Origin: Thiotrichales bacterium
Lineage (GTDB): Bacteria > Pseudomonadota > Gammaproteobacteria > Beggiatoales > Beggiatoaceae
Assembly: GCA_016745035.1 (NCBI GenBank)
Contig: JADGDE010000001.1
Span: 410,507-474,506, forward strand
Direction: 5' to 3'
DNA length: 64,000 nucleotides
A program made the position numbers and the translations under genes. Under the pieces are notes generated by a model. It was not told where the DNA came from. It searched no databases and saw nothing but the letters and a program-made list of their open reading frames with translations. How positions within the stretch are numbered: position 1 is the stretch's first letter; every line of letters begins with the position of its first letter. Of the stretch, positions 54,469-62,393 are shown one piece after another.

Positions 54469-54735
54469 TTATGCATAGTGTGTCCAGAGTCTGATAACTT
54501 TAATCGTATGCTCCTTTTCGTATATTTGGTATACAAGTCTATGCTGAATATTGATACGGCGTGAATAAGCACCTGACAAATCACCAAGCAATTTTTCATA
54601 GGGTGGGGGATTTTGGTAAGGGTCTTTTTGAATAATATCTAATAGTGTTTTTGCTTTGTTTTTTAGCCCAGAAGAAGCCAGTTTTTTAGCATCCTTTTGA
54701 GCTTGTTTTGTATATACAATTTCCCAAGTCACCAA
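54469..54735 (-). CDS. yoeB: YoeB/Txe-family mRNA interferase toxin
   Basis: An 88-residue RelE-superfamily toxin that cleaves mRNA at the ribosome A site. It starts TWEIVYTKQAQKDAKKLASSGL, has PPPYEKLLGDLSGAYSRRINIQHRLVYQIYE in the core (quoted key parts PYEKLLGDLSGAYSRRI and QHRLVYQIYE), and ends RLWTHYA. The catalytic residues of YoeB have counterparts: Glu47, Arg66, His86 and Tyr87. The gene overlaps the end of the antitoxin gene by seven bases, the standard yefM-yoeB order. It appears intact. Confidence 0.92.
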   Translation of the reverse strand: MVTWEIVYTKQAQKDAKKLASSGLKNKAKTLLDIIQKDPYQNPPPYEKLLGDLSGAYSRRINIQHRLVYQIYEKEHTIKVIRLWTHYA

Positions 54736-54971
54736 TCAAGTTCCTTGCTGCTTTCAGACAGATCTTGTTTCAATCCTTCTTGGATAGACTCTCTCATACC
54801 TGGTACAGATAATAGATAAAGTGTTTCTGAAATTGCGTTCCAATCTTCCTCGGAAACTAAGACGGCATTACCCCTTTTTCCTGTTATTACAATAGGTTTG
54901 TGGGTATCGGCAGCCTCATCGATAAGACTATAGAGCTTTGATCTGGCCTCAGTGGCATTTAATATTGTCAT
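54729..54971 (-). CDS. yefM: YefM/Phd-family antitoxin
   Basis: An 80-residue antitoxin. ATG 54971 is chosen because MTILNATEARSKLYSLIDEA is the standard YefM N-terminus and AGAGGTT lies before it; an upstream in-frame ATG would add 35 unrelated residues. ITGKRGNAVLVSEEDWNAISETLYLLSVPGM (parts ITGKRGNAVLVSEEDW and TLYLLSVPGM) matches YefM; the acidic tail SESSKELDW binds the toxin. YefM normally represses its own operon; a palindromic operator upstream was not evident by eye. Confidence 0.92.
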   Translation of the reverse strand: MTILNATEARSKLYSLIDEAADTHKPIVITGKRGNAVLVSEEDWNAISETLYLLSVPGMRESIQEGLKQDLSESSKELDW

Positions 54972-55111
54972 GATATTTAACCTCTTTGCAGAGCGTACGC
55001 CAAAACGCACGTAAAAATCAAGATTTTTTAAACATAATGCCGCCTCAACGAGTGTAAGAAGGGAAACATACTGCACTTTTAATCGCTAAACATTTTACGC
55101 GCCCTGTTCAT

Positions 55112-55765
55112 TTAATGCAGAGTTGTACAGCTAATGCTCGCATTTGCAGCTAGTTCGACATTAATGACTAAGCTAATAAACTCATCGAGGTCTGAAACGG
55201 CTTTAAGCCAACCTCCAGATGTCTTACAAAAGCTATTCATGCCCCCATCTTTGCTCAAAACATAAATACGTGTATTTTTTTGTTTCGCCCATTCCAATAG
55301 GGAAATGAGCATTAATGCATCTGGGAATTCGTCTTTTTTCTTATCACTAAACGGAGGAATTTTCTTAAAATAATGTTCGGTCACAACAGATGGTTTGGCC
55401 AGATCAATGTCCACCCACTCTCGGACTGCTTCCTCTTTAAATTTTGCATACTTTTCTAAAAGTAAATTTTCAGTCTTGCTTTTGGTTAATTCATCAAAAA
55501 TCCCATGGTGTTTCAACTCTGGAAGATTCCTAAGAATCTTAATGGTTTTCTTAAACTCTTTTACATGCTTTGCAGCTTCATGGGCTTTCTTTGTAAGGTG
55601 AGAGGTTATTTCTCTATCAATTATAGAACTCATTAATAGATAGAGGTTTTGCTCATTGCATAAATCCTTGAACCTACCAAGTGTGTGCTGATGAAATTGA
55701 TAGTTCTTACTCTCATATATTGAGGTATCAACAAATACATGTCTTGTTTCTAACTTTTCTGGCAC
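55112..55765 (-). CDS. PIN-domain protein of the DUF4935 type
   Basis: A 217-residue putative ribonuclease. The start is GTG 55765, five bases after AAGGAGG. PIN-type acids are visible: Asp13 in VFVDTSIYES, a Glu in IIDREITSHL, Asp148 in KKDEFPDALMLISLLEW and Asp in VLSKDGGMNSF. The spacing, with a large helical insert between the first and second acid, fits DUF4935 rather than VapC. It lies 141 bases upstream of the yefM-yoeB pair on the same strand and has no antitoxin of its own. Relatives occur in defence loci, so a role in phage defence is possible but unproven. Confidence 0.75.
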   Translation of the reverse strand: MPEKLETRHVFVDTSIYESKNYQFHQHTLGRFKDLCNEQNLYLLMSSIIDREITSHLTKKAHEAAKHVKEFKKTIKILRNLPELKHHGIFDELTKSKTENLLLEKYAKFKEEAVREWVDIDLAKPSVVTEHYFKKIPPFSDKKKDEFPDALMLISLLEWAKQKNTRIYVLSKDGGMNSFCKTSGGWLKAVSDLDEFISLVINVELAANASISCTTLH

Positions 55766-55884
55766 TCATGCCTCCTTGAACGTAAACTAGCGGTTAATAT
55801 CCACACTATACGCCGCCAAAATTTGACTATCAAGGACATCTATTGATGCTTTTATAGCTAGATATCATTCAAAAATACTTATGC

Positions 55885-56859
55885 TTACGTCTGCATCAAT
55901 TGATTAAAAAACACATTGACCGCCTCATATTGTGCTTGAGGGCATTCAAGTCGATTGATACTGCGACGAAATTCAGCGCCACCGACATAGCGCTTGCTGT
56001 ACCATGCCAAGTGTTTGCGGGCAATGCGTACGCCTGTGTATTCACCATAAAAATCATGTAAGGCTTTGAGGTGGTTTAATAAGGTTGTTTTTACCTCTTC
56101 CAAACTGGGTTTTGCTAACAATTCACCGGTGGCGAGATAATGTTTGATTTGCGCAAAAATCCACGGATTGCCTTGGGCAGCCCGTCCGACCATTACTGCA
56201 TCGGCTTGAGTGTAATCGAGTACAAAACGGGCTTTTTCGGGGCTGTTAATATCGCCATTGGCTATCACGGGAATACCAATGCTTTGTTTAATTGCGGCAA
56301 TGGTGTCATATTCCGCCTCACCAGAATATCCACAAGCGCGCGTGCGCCCATGCACAGCCAGCGCTTGAACACCGGCTTGTTCGGCAATTTTAGCAATGGC
56401 TACGCCGTTGCGGCTGTCTTTATCCCAACCGGTGCGAATTTTTAAGCTAACAGGAATATCCACCGCCGCGACCACGGCGCGCAAAATGGCATCGACTTTT
56501 GCTTCATCTTTGAGCAGGGCAGAACCTGCGAGCACTTGGCAAACTTTTTTTGCTGGACAACCCATATTAATGTCGATGATTTGCGCGCCATGTTGCTGAT
56601 TAATACGCGCTGCCTCCGTCAATTGCGCAGGCTCTGTGCCAGCTATTTGAACACTGCGGGGCGCGAGTTCGTCAGCATGAACTAGGCGTTGCTGGGTTTT
56701 TTTGTTTTTCCATAATAAGGCATTGGCACTGATCATTTCAGACACCGCTAAACCTGCGCCCATTTGTCGACACAGCTTGCGAAAAGGCATGTCGGTGATA
56801 CCTGCCATCGGCGCAAGTACCACGGGGGTATCAATTTGATAATGACCAATTTGCATCAT
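55885..56859 (-). CDS. dusB: tRNA-dihydrouridine synthase B
   Basis: A 324-residue FMN enzyme that reduces uridine 17 in tRNA. The start is MMQIGHYQIDTPVVLAPMAGITD. The catalytic Cys is in INMGCPAKKVCQVLAGSALL; also seen are VSLKIRTGWDKDSRNG, VQALAVHGRTRACGYSGEA, VIANGDINSPEKA and DAVMVGRAAQGNPWIF. In most gammaproteobacteria fis follows dusB in one operon; here the PIN gene lies 119 bases beyond the dusB stop and no fis is seen. That suggests that the toxin-antitoxin/PIN island inserted next to dusB or that fis is lost or moved. Confidence 0.96.
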   Translation of the reverse strand: MMQIGHYQIDTPVVLAPMAGITDMPFRKLCRQMGAGLAVSEMISANALLWKNKKTQQRLVHADELAPRSVQIAGTEPAQLTEAARINQQHGAQIIDINMGCPAKKVCQVLAGSALLKDEAKVDAILRAVVAAVDIPVSLKIRTGWDKDSRNGVAIAKIAEQAGVQALAVHGRTRACGYSGEAEYDTIAAIKQSIGIPVIANGDINSPEKARFVLDYTQADAVMVGRAAQGNPWIFAQIKHYLATGELLAKPSLEEVKTTLLNHLKALHDFYGEYTGVRIARKHLAWYSKRYVGGAEFRRSINRLECPQAQYEAVNVFFNQLMQT

Positions 56860-56867
56860 GACATCCG

Positions 56868-57818
56868 TTATCTATTCATGGGAATGTGTTTGTAAAACAT
56901 AATTACGCCGCCTTGTACACCGATTAAAACAAAAGACATCAGTTGATAAACAATGGAAAAAGCCAAGGCTTGAGCTTCTGCTACCTGATATAGCCCTAAA
57001 CCGAGTACCGCTGCGACTTGATAGACACCAATATACCCCGGTGCTGAGGGCAGGCTTGCGCCTAACATCATAAATACGCCCGTCGTTACTGCTGCCATAT
57101 AGGGCAAGCTCCAGCCAAAAGCGCGGAATAATAGCCATAATAGGAAATAATCGAGAGCAAAAATCAGGCAATTAACTAGCAAAATAGCCAATAAGCGTAG
57201 CGGATGGCGTAACGGGTGAATGGCGCTCAAGGCTTGTATTAACCAGGTTTGCCCGCGTTGTTTCCATGTCGCGGTTTCTGCAAAACGCCAACCTTCGACC
57301 CAGCGCAACCATTTTGGCAGACCTAACAATAAAATAAGCAAGCCCAGCACAATCAGGACAAATAAACTTTGAGTGCTGTGTAACACAGCGCTGCCAAATT
57401 GTTCACTGCCATGCACAGCCAAGACGAATAACAACACCAAGCTTGCCATTAATATATCCAATAGCCGATCAAGCACACTGCTACTGAGACTGTGCGCCAT
57501 CGTGCTATGAGTAAAGTGAGAAAAAGCAAACACGCGCATCACTTCGCCTGCGCGGGCAGGATAAATCAAATTGCCCAAATAACCAATATTGAGCGCCTGC
57601 CATATCGCCAGCAATTGACCTTTAACATGGCTAACCAAAGCCCAACGCCATGCCCGCAACCACAATAACAGCCAAAATATCACACAGGCTAACAACACCT
57701 TTTCAAATTGTAAGCCTTGCCACGCTTGCCAAAAACTTTGCCAATCTAGCCCATAAAAGACATAAATGAGCAGGGCAAAGCTGATAAGGCTCCCCAGAAT
57801 AAGGCTATTTTTGAGCAT
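56868..57818 (-). CDS. LPG-synthase-like integral membrane protein (flippase-like domain)
   Basis: A 316-residue membrane protein with about eight hydrophobic helices, of the lysylphosphatidylglycerol synthetase TM/UPF0104 (AglD-like) family. Features are WLLLWLRAWRWALVSH, NIGYLGNLIYPARAGEVMRVF (the conserved N-x-x-x-P-x-R-x-G-E motif), SLSSSVLDRLLDILMASLVL and LGASLPSAPGYIGVYQVAAVL. It lacks the catalytic C-terminal domain of MprF. Relatives act in lipid or glycan transport or modification. dusB begins eight bases after its stop, so they probably share a transcript. Confidence 0.88.
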   Translation of the reverse strand: MLKNSLILGSLISFALLIYVFYGLDWQSFWQAWQGLQFEKVLLACVIFWLLLWLRAWRWALVSHVKGQLLAIWQALNIGYLGNLIYPARAGEVMRVFAFSHFTHSTMAHSLSSSVLDRLLDILMASLVLLFVLAVHGSEQFGSAVLHSTQSLFVLIVLGLLILLLGLPKWLRWVEGWRFAETATWKQRGQTWLIQALSAIHPLRHPLRLLAILLVNCLIFALDYFLLWLLFRAFGWSLPYMAAVTTGVFMMLGASLPSAPGYIGVYQVAAVLGLGLYQVAEAQALAFSIVYQLMSFVLIGVQGGVIMFYKHIPMNR

Positions 57819-57841
57819 ATAAATCTCAGTTTTATACTATG

Positions 57842-58702
57842 TTAGGGCGCTAAGCGATAGACAATCGCCAATTCAAATGACCATTGTGAATGGGATATTT
57901 CTTTAGGAAAAGGCAATTGTCCTGAGAGTTTTTTAATCAAGCGCTGTGCGGCTTTATCCAATGAGCGGCTACCAGAGCTGTTTTTAATCGCTATATCACT
58001 GATGCGCCCATCGCGATGTACCACAAAGGCTATTTGTACACGTCCCTCCTGTCCTGAACGTCGTGCTTTTTTCGGATAGCGTTTTTTCGATTTAATTAAA
58101 TGATTAAGCTGTTTGCGATAATTTGCCTCATAATTCATCCTGTTGGGCACAGATTTTTTTGCCTGTGCCGTTGTCGATTTTAGTGGTGTTGCAACGACTG
58201 GCACTGGGGCTTTAGTCGGCTGTGGTTTAGCTTGCGGCACGGGCTGAAGCTTGCTTTCTTGTTTTGGCTTTGGCTTTGGCTTTGGCTTTGGCTTTGGCTT
58301 TGGCTTTGGCTTTGGCTTTGGCTTTGGCTTTGGCTTTGGCTTTGGCTTTGGCTTTGGCTTTGGCTCAGGTTTTGGCTCAGGTTTTGACTCAGGTTTTGGC
58401 TCAGGTTTCGGCTCAGGTTTCGGCTCAGGTTTCGGCTCAGGTTTCGGCTCGGGTTTCGGCTCGGGTTTCGGCTTGGGTTTCGGCTCGGGTTTCGGCTCGG
58501 GTTTTGGTTCAGGTTTTGGTTCGGGTTTTGGGGCTTGTTGTTGCGATAAACTTACTGTGATGGCGGATGTCGATTCAGTAGGGTTGGGTGTTGGGCTAAC
58601 AGGGCTATTTAACCAATAAGCAAAAGCGCTGATATGAACAGCGAATGATAAAACTAGGGCAAGAAAATAACGGGAAAAAAAACCTTGATTATTGTTGTTC
58701 AT
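57842..58702 (-). CDS. tonB: TonB-family energy transducer with long Pro-Lys/Glu linker
   Basis: A 286-residue TonB protein. The N-terminal anchor (about 8-30) has the His in the membrane helix ([16 protein letters not shown]), as in TonB. The periplasmic linker (about 57-148) is an almost pure Pro-Lys/Pro-Glu repeat, first mostly PKPE units, then pure PK. The C-terminal TonB domain (about 190-286) has [38 protein letters not shown] and VYRLAP at the end. It spans the periplasm to energise TonB-dependent receptors such as that at 11143. ExbB and ExbD genes are not adjacent. Confidence 0.93.
   Translation of the reverse strand: MNNNNQGFFSRYFLALVLSFAVHISAFAYWLNSPVSPTPNPTESTSAITVSLSQQQAPKPEPKPEPKPEPKPEPKPKPKPEPKPEPKPEPKPEPKPEPKPEPKPESKPEPKPEPKPKPKPKPKPKPKPKPKPKPKPKPKPKPKPKPKQESKLQPVPQAKPQPTKAPVPVVATPLKSTTAQAKKSVPNRMNYEANYRKQLNHLIKSKKRYPKKARRSGQEGRVQIAFVVHRDGRISDIAIKNSSGSRSLDKAAQRLIKKLSGQLPFPKEISHSQWSFELAIVYRLAP
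58266..58361. repeat. Perfect 6-bp tandem repeat (16 units) in tonB
   Basis: GGCTTT is repeated 16 times without error, encoding Lys-Pro pairs on the minus strand. On its 3' side (58362 to about 58535) lie imperfect 12-bp units encoding Pro-Lys-Pro-Glu. Unit length is a multiple of three, so slippage would change linker length without a frameshift. Confidence 0.95.
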
Positions 58703-58724
58703 GTAAGTGTTTAAACCATAAAAA

Positions 58725-58743
58725 AACGCGGCAGTGCCGCGTT
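58725..58743 (-). terminator. Intrinsic terminator of the DUF971 gene
   Basis: AACGCGG, loop CAGTG and CCGCGTT form a seven-bp GC-rich stem. On the minus strand it is followed by a run of seven T. It lies 10 bases after the stop of the DUF971 gene and separates it from tonB. Confidence 0.85.
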
Positions 58744-58753
58744 ATCGCAGAAC

Positions 58754-59125
58754 TTACATGCTATCCGGTGCGCGTTTGCCCCCCGCTTTTTGTAAGTCTT
58801 CTAAATATTGCGCCCATAAAGTATTGTGTTGGTCGCCGAGTTTATACAACCAATCCCATGAGTAAATACCGCTGTCGTGGCCATCATCAAAACGAAAAAC
58901 CACGGCATAATTGCCCACAGGCTCGATATGGGTGATATTGACATCGGCTTTACCGACTTGTAACACGGCGGTATCTTCGGAGTGACCACGTACCTCGGCT
59001 GAAGGAGAGTATACCCGCAGATATTCTGCGGTCAAATTAAAACTTTTGCCATCATCAAAACTCAAGGCCAAGACTTTGGATTTTTGATGGTATTCAATGC
59101 TGGTAGGGATGGGGCTGTTATTCAT
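58754..59125 (-). CDS. DUF971-family protein
   Basis: A 123-residue protein. ATG 59125 is preferred since GAGGATA precedes it; an upstream in-frame start adds six residues. The family pattern is clear: IEYHQKSKVLALSFDDGKSF, LTAEYLRVYSPSAEVRGH, ITHIEPVGNYAVVFRFDDGH and SGIYSWDWLYKLG. DUF971 is the small domain that also forms the N-terminal part of gamma-butyrobetaine hydroxylase, and stand-alone copies are sometimes linked to Fe-S cluster factors. The acidic spacing and aromatic IYSWDWLY end are intact. Function here is not known. Confidence 0.9.
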   Translation of the reverse strand: MNNSPIPTSIEYHQKSKVLALSFDDGKSFNLTAEYLRVYSPSAEVRGHSEDTAVLQVGKADVNITHIEPVGNYAVVFRFDDGHDSGIYSWDWLYKLGDQHNTLWAQYLEDLQKAGGKRAPDSM

Positions 59126-59345
59126 AGTATCCTCGAAAATCAAATGAATTTGTCTCGGAGATGGGGCTATTTGGCTTAGATTACAATGTAGCCATTAATC
59201 ACAAGCAATAAACCATCTAAAAAAGACCAGATCGTTTTTTGTTGAAAGTGGCTTAGATTGTGAATCTTTAAGTGTCAATGTTAAAGCGGTTTGCTAGCGT
59301 TCTTGCTACAATGCCCCCTACCCAAACACGTTTGAAGGTAAAGCT

Positions 59346-59825
59346 ATGTTAAAGACTCCGATAAAACCGATACTAGGCAGTTTTTTAGCCGTGATTTTTT
59401 TAAGTGGTTGTAATGCCGCAGGGCCGATTGATAATCGCACCGGTGGCGCTATCGTCGGCGGTATTGTCGGCGGTGCCGCTTGCGCCAATGTTGGCGGTGG
59501 GCGCGGACGGATTGCTGCCGCTGTAGCTTGTACCTTGGCAGGGGCTTTTATCGGCGGGGCGGTCGGTGAGCGCATGGATAAAACCGACGAAATGGAAGCA
59601 CGCAAGGCGATTAAAACTCAGCCCACAGGCGAGACTTACGACTGGTATAACGAGGAGACCAAAACCCGTTATGAAGTCACGCCCACCAAAGCACCAAAAC
59701 AATATGACGACGGGCGCACCTGTCGCGAATTTTCCACCACCGCGATTATTGGCGGTAAATCAGAAACAGTCTATGGCACGGCTTGCCAACAAGCCGATGG
59801 CAGTTGGCAAATGCAAAACGGCTAG
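59346..59825 (+). CDS. Glycine-zipper lipoprotein (17-kDa surface antigen-like)
   Basis: A 159-residue lipoprotein. The signal peptide has a perfect lipobox LSGC at residues 19-22. A glycine-zipper segment (about 33-75: GGAIVGGIVGGAACANVGGG and AGAFIGGAVGERMD) is typical of the Rickettsia 17-kDa antigen/SlyB group. The C-terminal half (GETYDWYNEETKTRYEVTPT, DGRTCREFSTTAIIGGKSET, YGTACQQADGSW) matches the surface-antigen domain with two Cys likely disulfide-bonded. It would sit in the outer membrane. rmlD follows 11 bases after the stop. Confidence 0.88.
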   Translation: MLKTPIKPILGSFLAVIFLSGCNAAGPIDNRTGGAIVGGIVGGAACANVGGGRGRIAAAVACTLAGAFIGGAVGERMDKTDEMEARKAIKTQPTGETYDWYNEETKTRYEVTPTKAPKQYDDGRTCREFSTTAIIGGKSETVYGTACQQADGSWQMQNG

Positions 59826-59836
59826 GAATAAAAAGA

Positions 59837-60733
59837 ATGAGACGTATCCTTTTAATCAGTTTTACCGGTCAAGTTGGCGCAGAATTATGGCGTACTTTAC
59901 AGCCTTTAGGGCAAGTGATTCCGGTTGATCGCCACCCTGACGAACAATATGCGATTGATTTAACCCAACCGGATTCAATCAAAAAAATTATCGCGCAAGT
60001 CAAACCCGATTTAATCGTTAATGCCGCCGCTTATACTGCTGTCGATAAAGCAGAACAAGAGCCAGATATTGCCGAGCGCGTTAATGCTGAGGCGGTGGCA
60101 ATTTTGGCCGCTGAGGCGAAGGCACGCAATATTTTATTGGTGCATTATTCCACCGATTATGTTTATAAAGGTGATGCTGATACGCCTTATTTGGAAGATC
60201 AGCAACCCAATCCGCAAAGTGTTTATGGGCAAACTAAATTAGCCGGTGATCAGGCGATTATTGACAGCGGTTGCCAGCATTTAATTTTCCGCACCAGTTG
60301 GGTTTATGGCAGTCGTGGGCAAAACTTTTTGTTGACCATGCAGCGCTTGGCCAAAGAGCGTGATACTTTGCAAGTGGTTGCCGACCAATACGGCGCACCG
60401 ACATGGAGCCGCTTGATTGCTGAGACCACCGCGCAAGTGCTAGCACAAGTGTATAATCCCAAATTGGGCTTGGATCTGAATGAAGTCAGCGGTGTTTATC
60501 ATCTCACAAACGCGGGCGAAACCAACTGGTGTGATTTTGCCAAGGCGATTGTTAAACATGAACCGAACCCGCCCAAAGTTTTACCGATAAAAACCGAAGA
60601 ATATGCCGCCCCAGCACAGCGCCCAGCTTATTCGGTACTCAGTAATGATAAATTGGCTGATGTGTTTGGTTTACGTCTACCGGATTGGGAGCATTCTTTG
60701 GCTTTGTGCTTGGCTGCGCAACAAAACCGCTAA
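59837..60733 (+). CDS. rmlD: dTDP-4-dehydrorhamnose reductase
   Basis: A 298-residue extended SDR that makes dTDP-L-rhamnose for surface polysaccharides. ATG 59837 gives MRRILLISFTGQVGAELWRT, the normal N-terminus with the coenzyme loop (first Gly of GxxGxxG replaced by Ser-Phe-Thr). Further features are NAAAYTAVDKAEQEP, LVHYSTDYVYKG, the catalytic Tyr-x3-Lys in VYGQTKLAGDQ, FRTSWVYGSRGQNFL and VADQYGAPTWSRLIAE. rmlA, rmlB and rmlC are not adjacent. The next gene starts 10 bases after the stop. Confidence 0.95.
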   Translation: MRRILLISFTGQVGAELWRTLQPLGQVIPVDRHPDEQYAIDLTQPDSIKKIIAQVKPDLIVNAAAYTAVDKAEQEPDIAERVNAEAVAILAAEAKARNILLVHYSTDYVYKGDADTPYLEDQQPNPQSVYGQTKLAGDQAIIDSGCQHLIFRTSWVYGSRGQNFLLTMQRLAKERDTLQVVADQYGAPTWSRLIAETTAQVLAQVYNPKLGLDLNEVSGVYHLTNAGETNWCDFAKAIVKHEPNPPKVLPIKTEEYAAPAQRPAYSVLSNDKLADVFGLRLPDWEHSLALCLAAQQNR

Positions 60734-60743
60734 CTATCTGTTG

Positions 60744-61940
60744 ATGCTTAAACGCCTGATTATTGGCGCGGTCATTATTGCCTTATTACTGCCCGCCTTT
60801 TGGGGGCAGGTATTGGTGCATCAATATTACCGCGTTGATAACAAGATTCAACAAAAAAGTGCCCTCCGGCTCACGGATGCCAGTCATGCCGCAGGTTGGC
60901 AACAGACTCAAATCCTGCGCCAATATCAACTCCCCAATCATGCCAAACTCGATATGCACCATGACGTTGAGCATGGGGGTTTTCCTTGGCAGGCTTTGCA
61001 AGTACAAACCCAGATTTTCCCTGACCTTAAGTTACAACAAAACTTAAATAAAACACTGGGCTTGCCCTTCAAGCAGCCTGTGCCTTTACAGATCCAAACC
61101 CAAGTCCACAGCCCCACTCATATTCAGGGACAATTTCAACTTGAACCCAGCAATTTAGGCAACTACTTACAGGGGCAATTTCAATATCAGCAACAACGTT
61201 TTTCTCTCGAACAGCAACTACAAAAAATTGCCGTTCGTGGTATTCATTTAGATGAAATTCGCCAGCAACTACAATGGGATAAACCGCGTTTTAACAGCCA
61301 AATTCAAATCGCTAGCCTCAGCACCGATAAACACGTCCCTTTTTTAAGCACCAGTCAAACTGAGAAAATACAACTCGATGTGAATATTTTACAGCAAGGC
61401 GTGCAACTGTGGGATCTGGCACTGAAACTCGACAGCATGGCATTGCAACAACAGCAAATCATTTTGGGACAATTAGATATTGATATGCAAGCCCAGCGTC
61501 TGCACCAAGTCGCGTTTAAGCAAGGCTTAGCTTTATTACAAGCATCCGACTTTCAGCGCAAATTGATGATGCCCCTGTTTCTGTTACAACATGCGCCGAC
61601 ATTTTTACGCCATGCCCCTGAGCTGCACATTAAGCAATTACAGATTGATTCCAACAAAGGACAATTACAACTCTCTGCTCGACTCAAAACCGCTGACGAA
61701 GCGGGGAGCAAATTATTTAATCTATTCGATTTATTTCAAAGTCTTAGTTTGCAAGTCGATTTGCGTATGGATGGGCAATGGTTACATTGGTTAAAAAATC
61801 CCAATCGAGTACGGCAAGCCCCCGCTTTGTATCAATTATTATTGGGTTTAAAAGATTTGGAAAAACAAGGCTGGCTTGAGGTGGACGGCGATAAAGCCTT
61901 GATGAAGATACGCTTTGAAGATGGGCAATTTAGCGGATAA
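60744..61940 (+). CDS. DUF945 (YdgA-like) single-span membrane protein
   Basis: A 398-residue protein. ATG 60744 is used, since the methionine is followed at once by a signal-anchor (LIIGAVIIALLLPAFWGQVL); longer frames read back into rmlD. The remainder is Gln- and Leu-rich, with alternating beta strands (VPLQIQTQVHSPTHIQGQFQ, LQLSARLKTADEAG) and many short repeats of the xLxLxxx type. The pattern fits the DUF945/YdgA group of periplasmic proteins of unknown function, but the match is by architecture rather than by firm motifs. Likely co-transcribed with rmlD. Confidence 0.6.
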   Translation: MLKRLIIGAVIIALLLPAFWGQVLVHQYYRVDNKIQQKSALRLTDASHAAGWQQTQILRQYQLPNHAKLDMHHDVEHGGFPWQALQVQTQIFPDLKLQQNLNKTLGLPFKQPVPLQIQTQVHSPTHIQGQFQLEPSNLGNYLQGQFQYQQQRFSLEQQLQKIAVRGIHLDEIRQQLQWDKPRFNSQIQIASLSTDKHVPFLSTSQTEKIQLDVNILQQGVQLWDLALKLDSMALQQQQIILGQLDIDMQAQRLHQVAFKQGLALLQASDFQRKLMMPLFLLQHAPTFLRHAPELHIKQLQIDSNKGQLQLSARLKTADEAGSKLFNLFDLFQSLSLQVDLRMDGQWLHWLKNPNRVRQAPALYQLLLGLKDLEKQGWLEVDGDKALMKIRFEDGQFSG

Positions 61941-61953
61941 AATGCAAAAAAAA

Positions 61954-61985
61954 ACGCATCGGGAGCGCCCAAACACCCGATGCGT
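61954..61985. terminator. Strong hairpin after the DUF945-like gene
   Basis: ACGCATCGGG (61954-61963) pairs perfectly with CCCGATGCGT (61976-61985) over a 12-base loop. The long A-run precedes it on the plus strand (61946-61954), so the U-run is on the minus strand; on the plus strand only TTGCCTTTAT follows. It can act as a terminator for the rmlD transcript but is better built for transcription coming from the right. Confidence 0.6.
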
Positions 61986-62273
61986 TGCCTTTATGGAGAG
62001 TTATCCCCGTAAAGTTAATTTATATAATGCAGTGTCTGTGCCAGTTTTTTATTTTTTTATAATATCGTGCAAATATATAGCTATCCCATTGTCTTTGAAT
62101 GTATTTTTTTATGGTGCAGATTGATGTGCAAGGACACTGGCAAACGTTACATTTTCGCTTTATTGGTCGAACATCAGTTATTTATTTGCGGCTAATTGTC
62201 AGCATTTAGACATCCTTGCCATTGATTCGACAAGCACAACGGCGGTTTGTTTACCTTGTGGGGTAAAAAATAA

Positions 62274-62295
62274 GCCTTTGCGTAACATCAGTTAA
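62274..62295. repeat. TAACTGA-family repeat arm
   Basis: GCCTTTGCGTAACATCAGTT (62274-62293, then AA) is identical to the arm of the copies at 37865 and 40990 in reverse complement. No matching second arm was found within 130 bases upstream, so it is a solo end. Confidence 0.65.
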
Positions 62296-62393
62296 GTCAG
62301 CTGGTCTTGTTGCCTGTGTCAGTGTAAAGATGGCATTCCTATGATAAATCGACTAAGCTTTGTCGCCCTGATTTCGACTACCTTTGCCGCCTC

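Larger units (their letters stand above)
61941..62393. other. Gap with a hairpin and a repeat end, no gene
   Basis: In these 453 bases I see a strong hairpin at 61954-61985, AT-rich sequence to about 62120 with no coding frame of note, an ACATCAGTTATTTA motif at 62171, and one TAACTGA-family arm at 62274-62295. No RNA gene was recognised. The promoter of the methyltransferase gene must lie in the last 100 bases. Confidence 0.6.

Noticed and set aside
58260..58540. Possible CRISPR array.
   Set aside because: The units are 6-12 bp, contiguous, without spacers, and in frame within tonB.
58251..58619. Plus-strand open frames of about 100-120 codons encoding Gly-Phe or Ala-Leu repeats.
   Set aside because: They are mirror images of the tandem repeat in tonB on the other strand, with no ribosome binding site or homologous domain.
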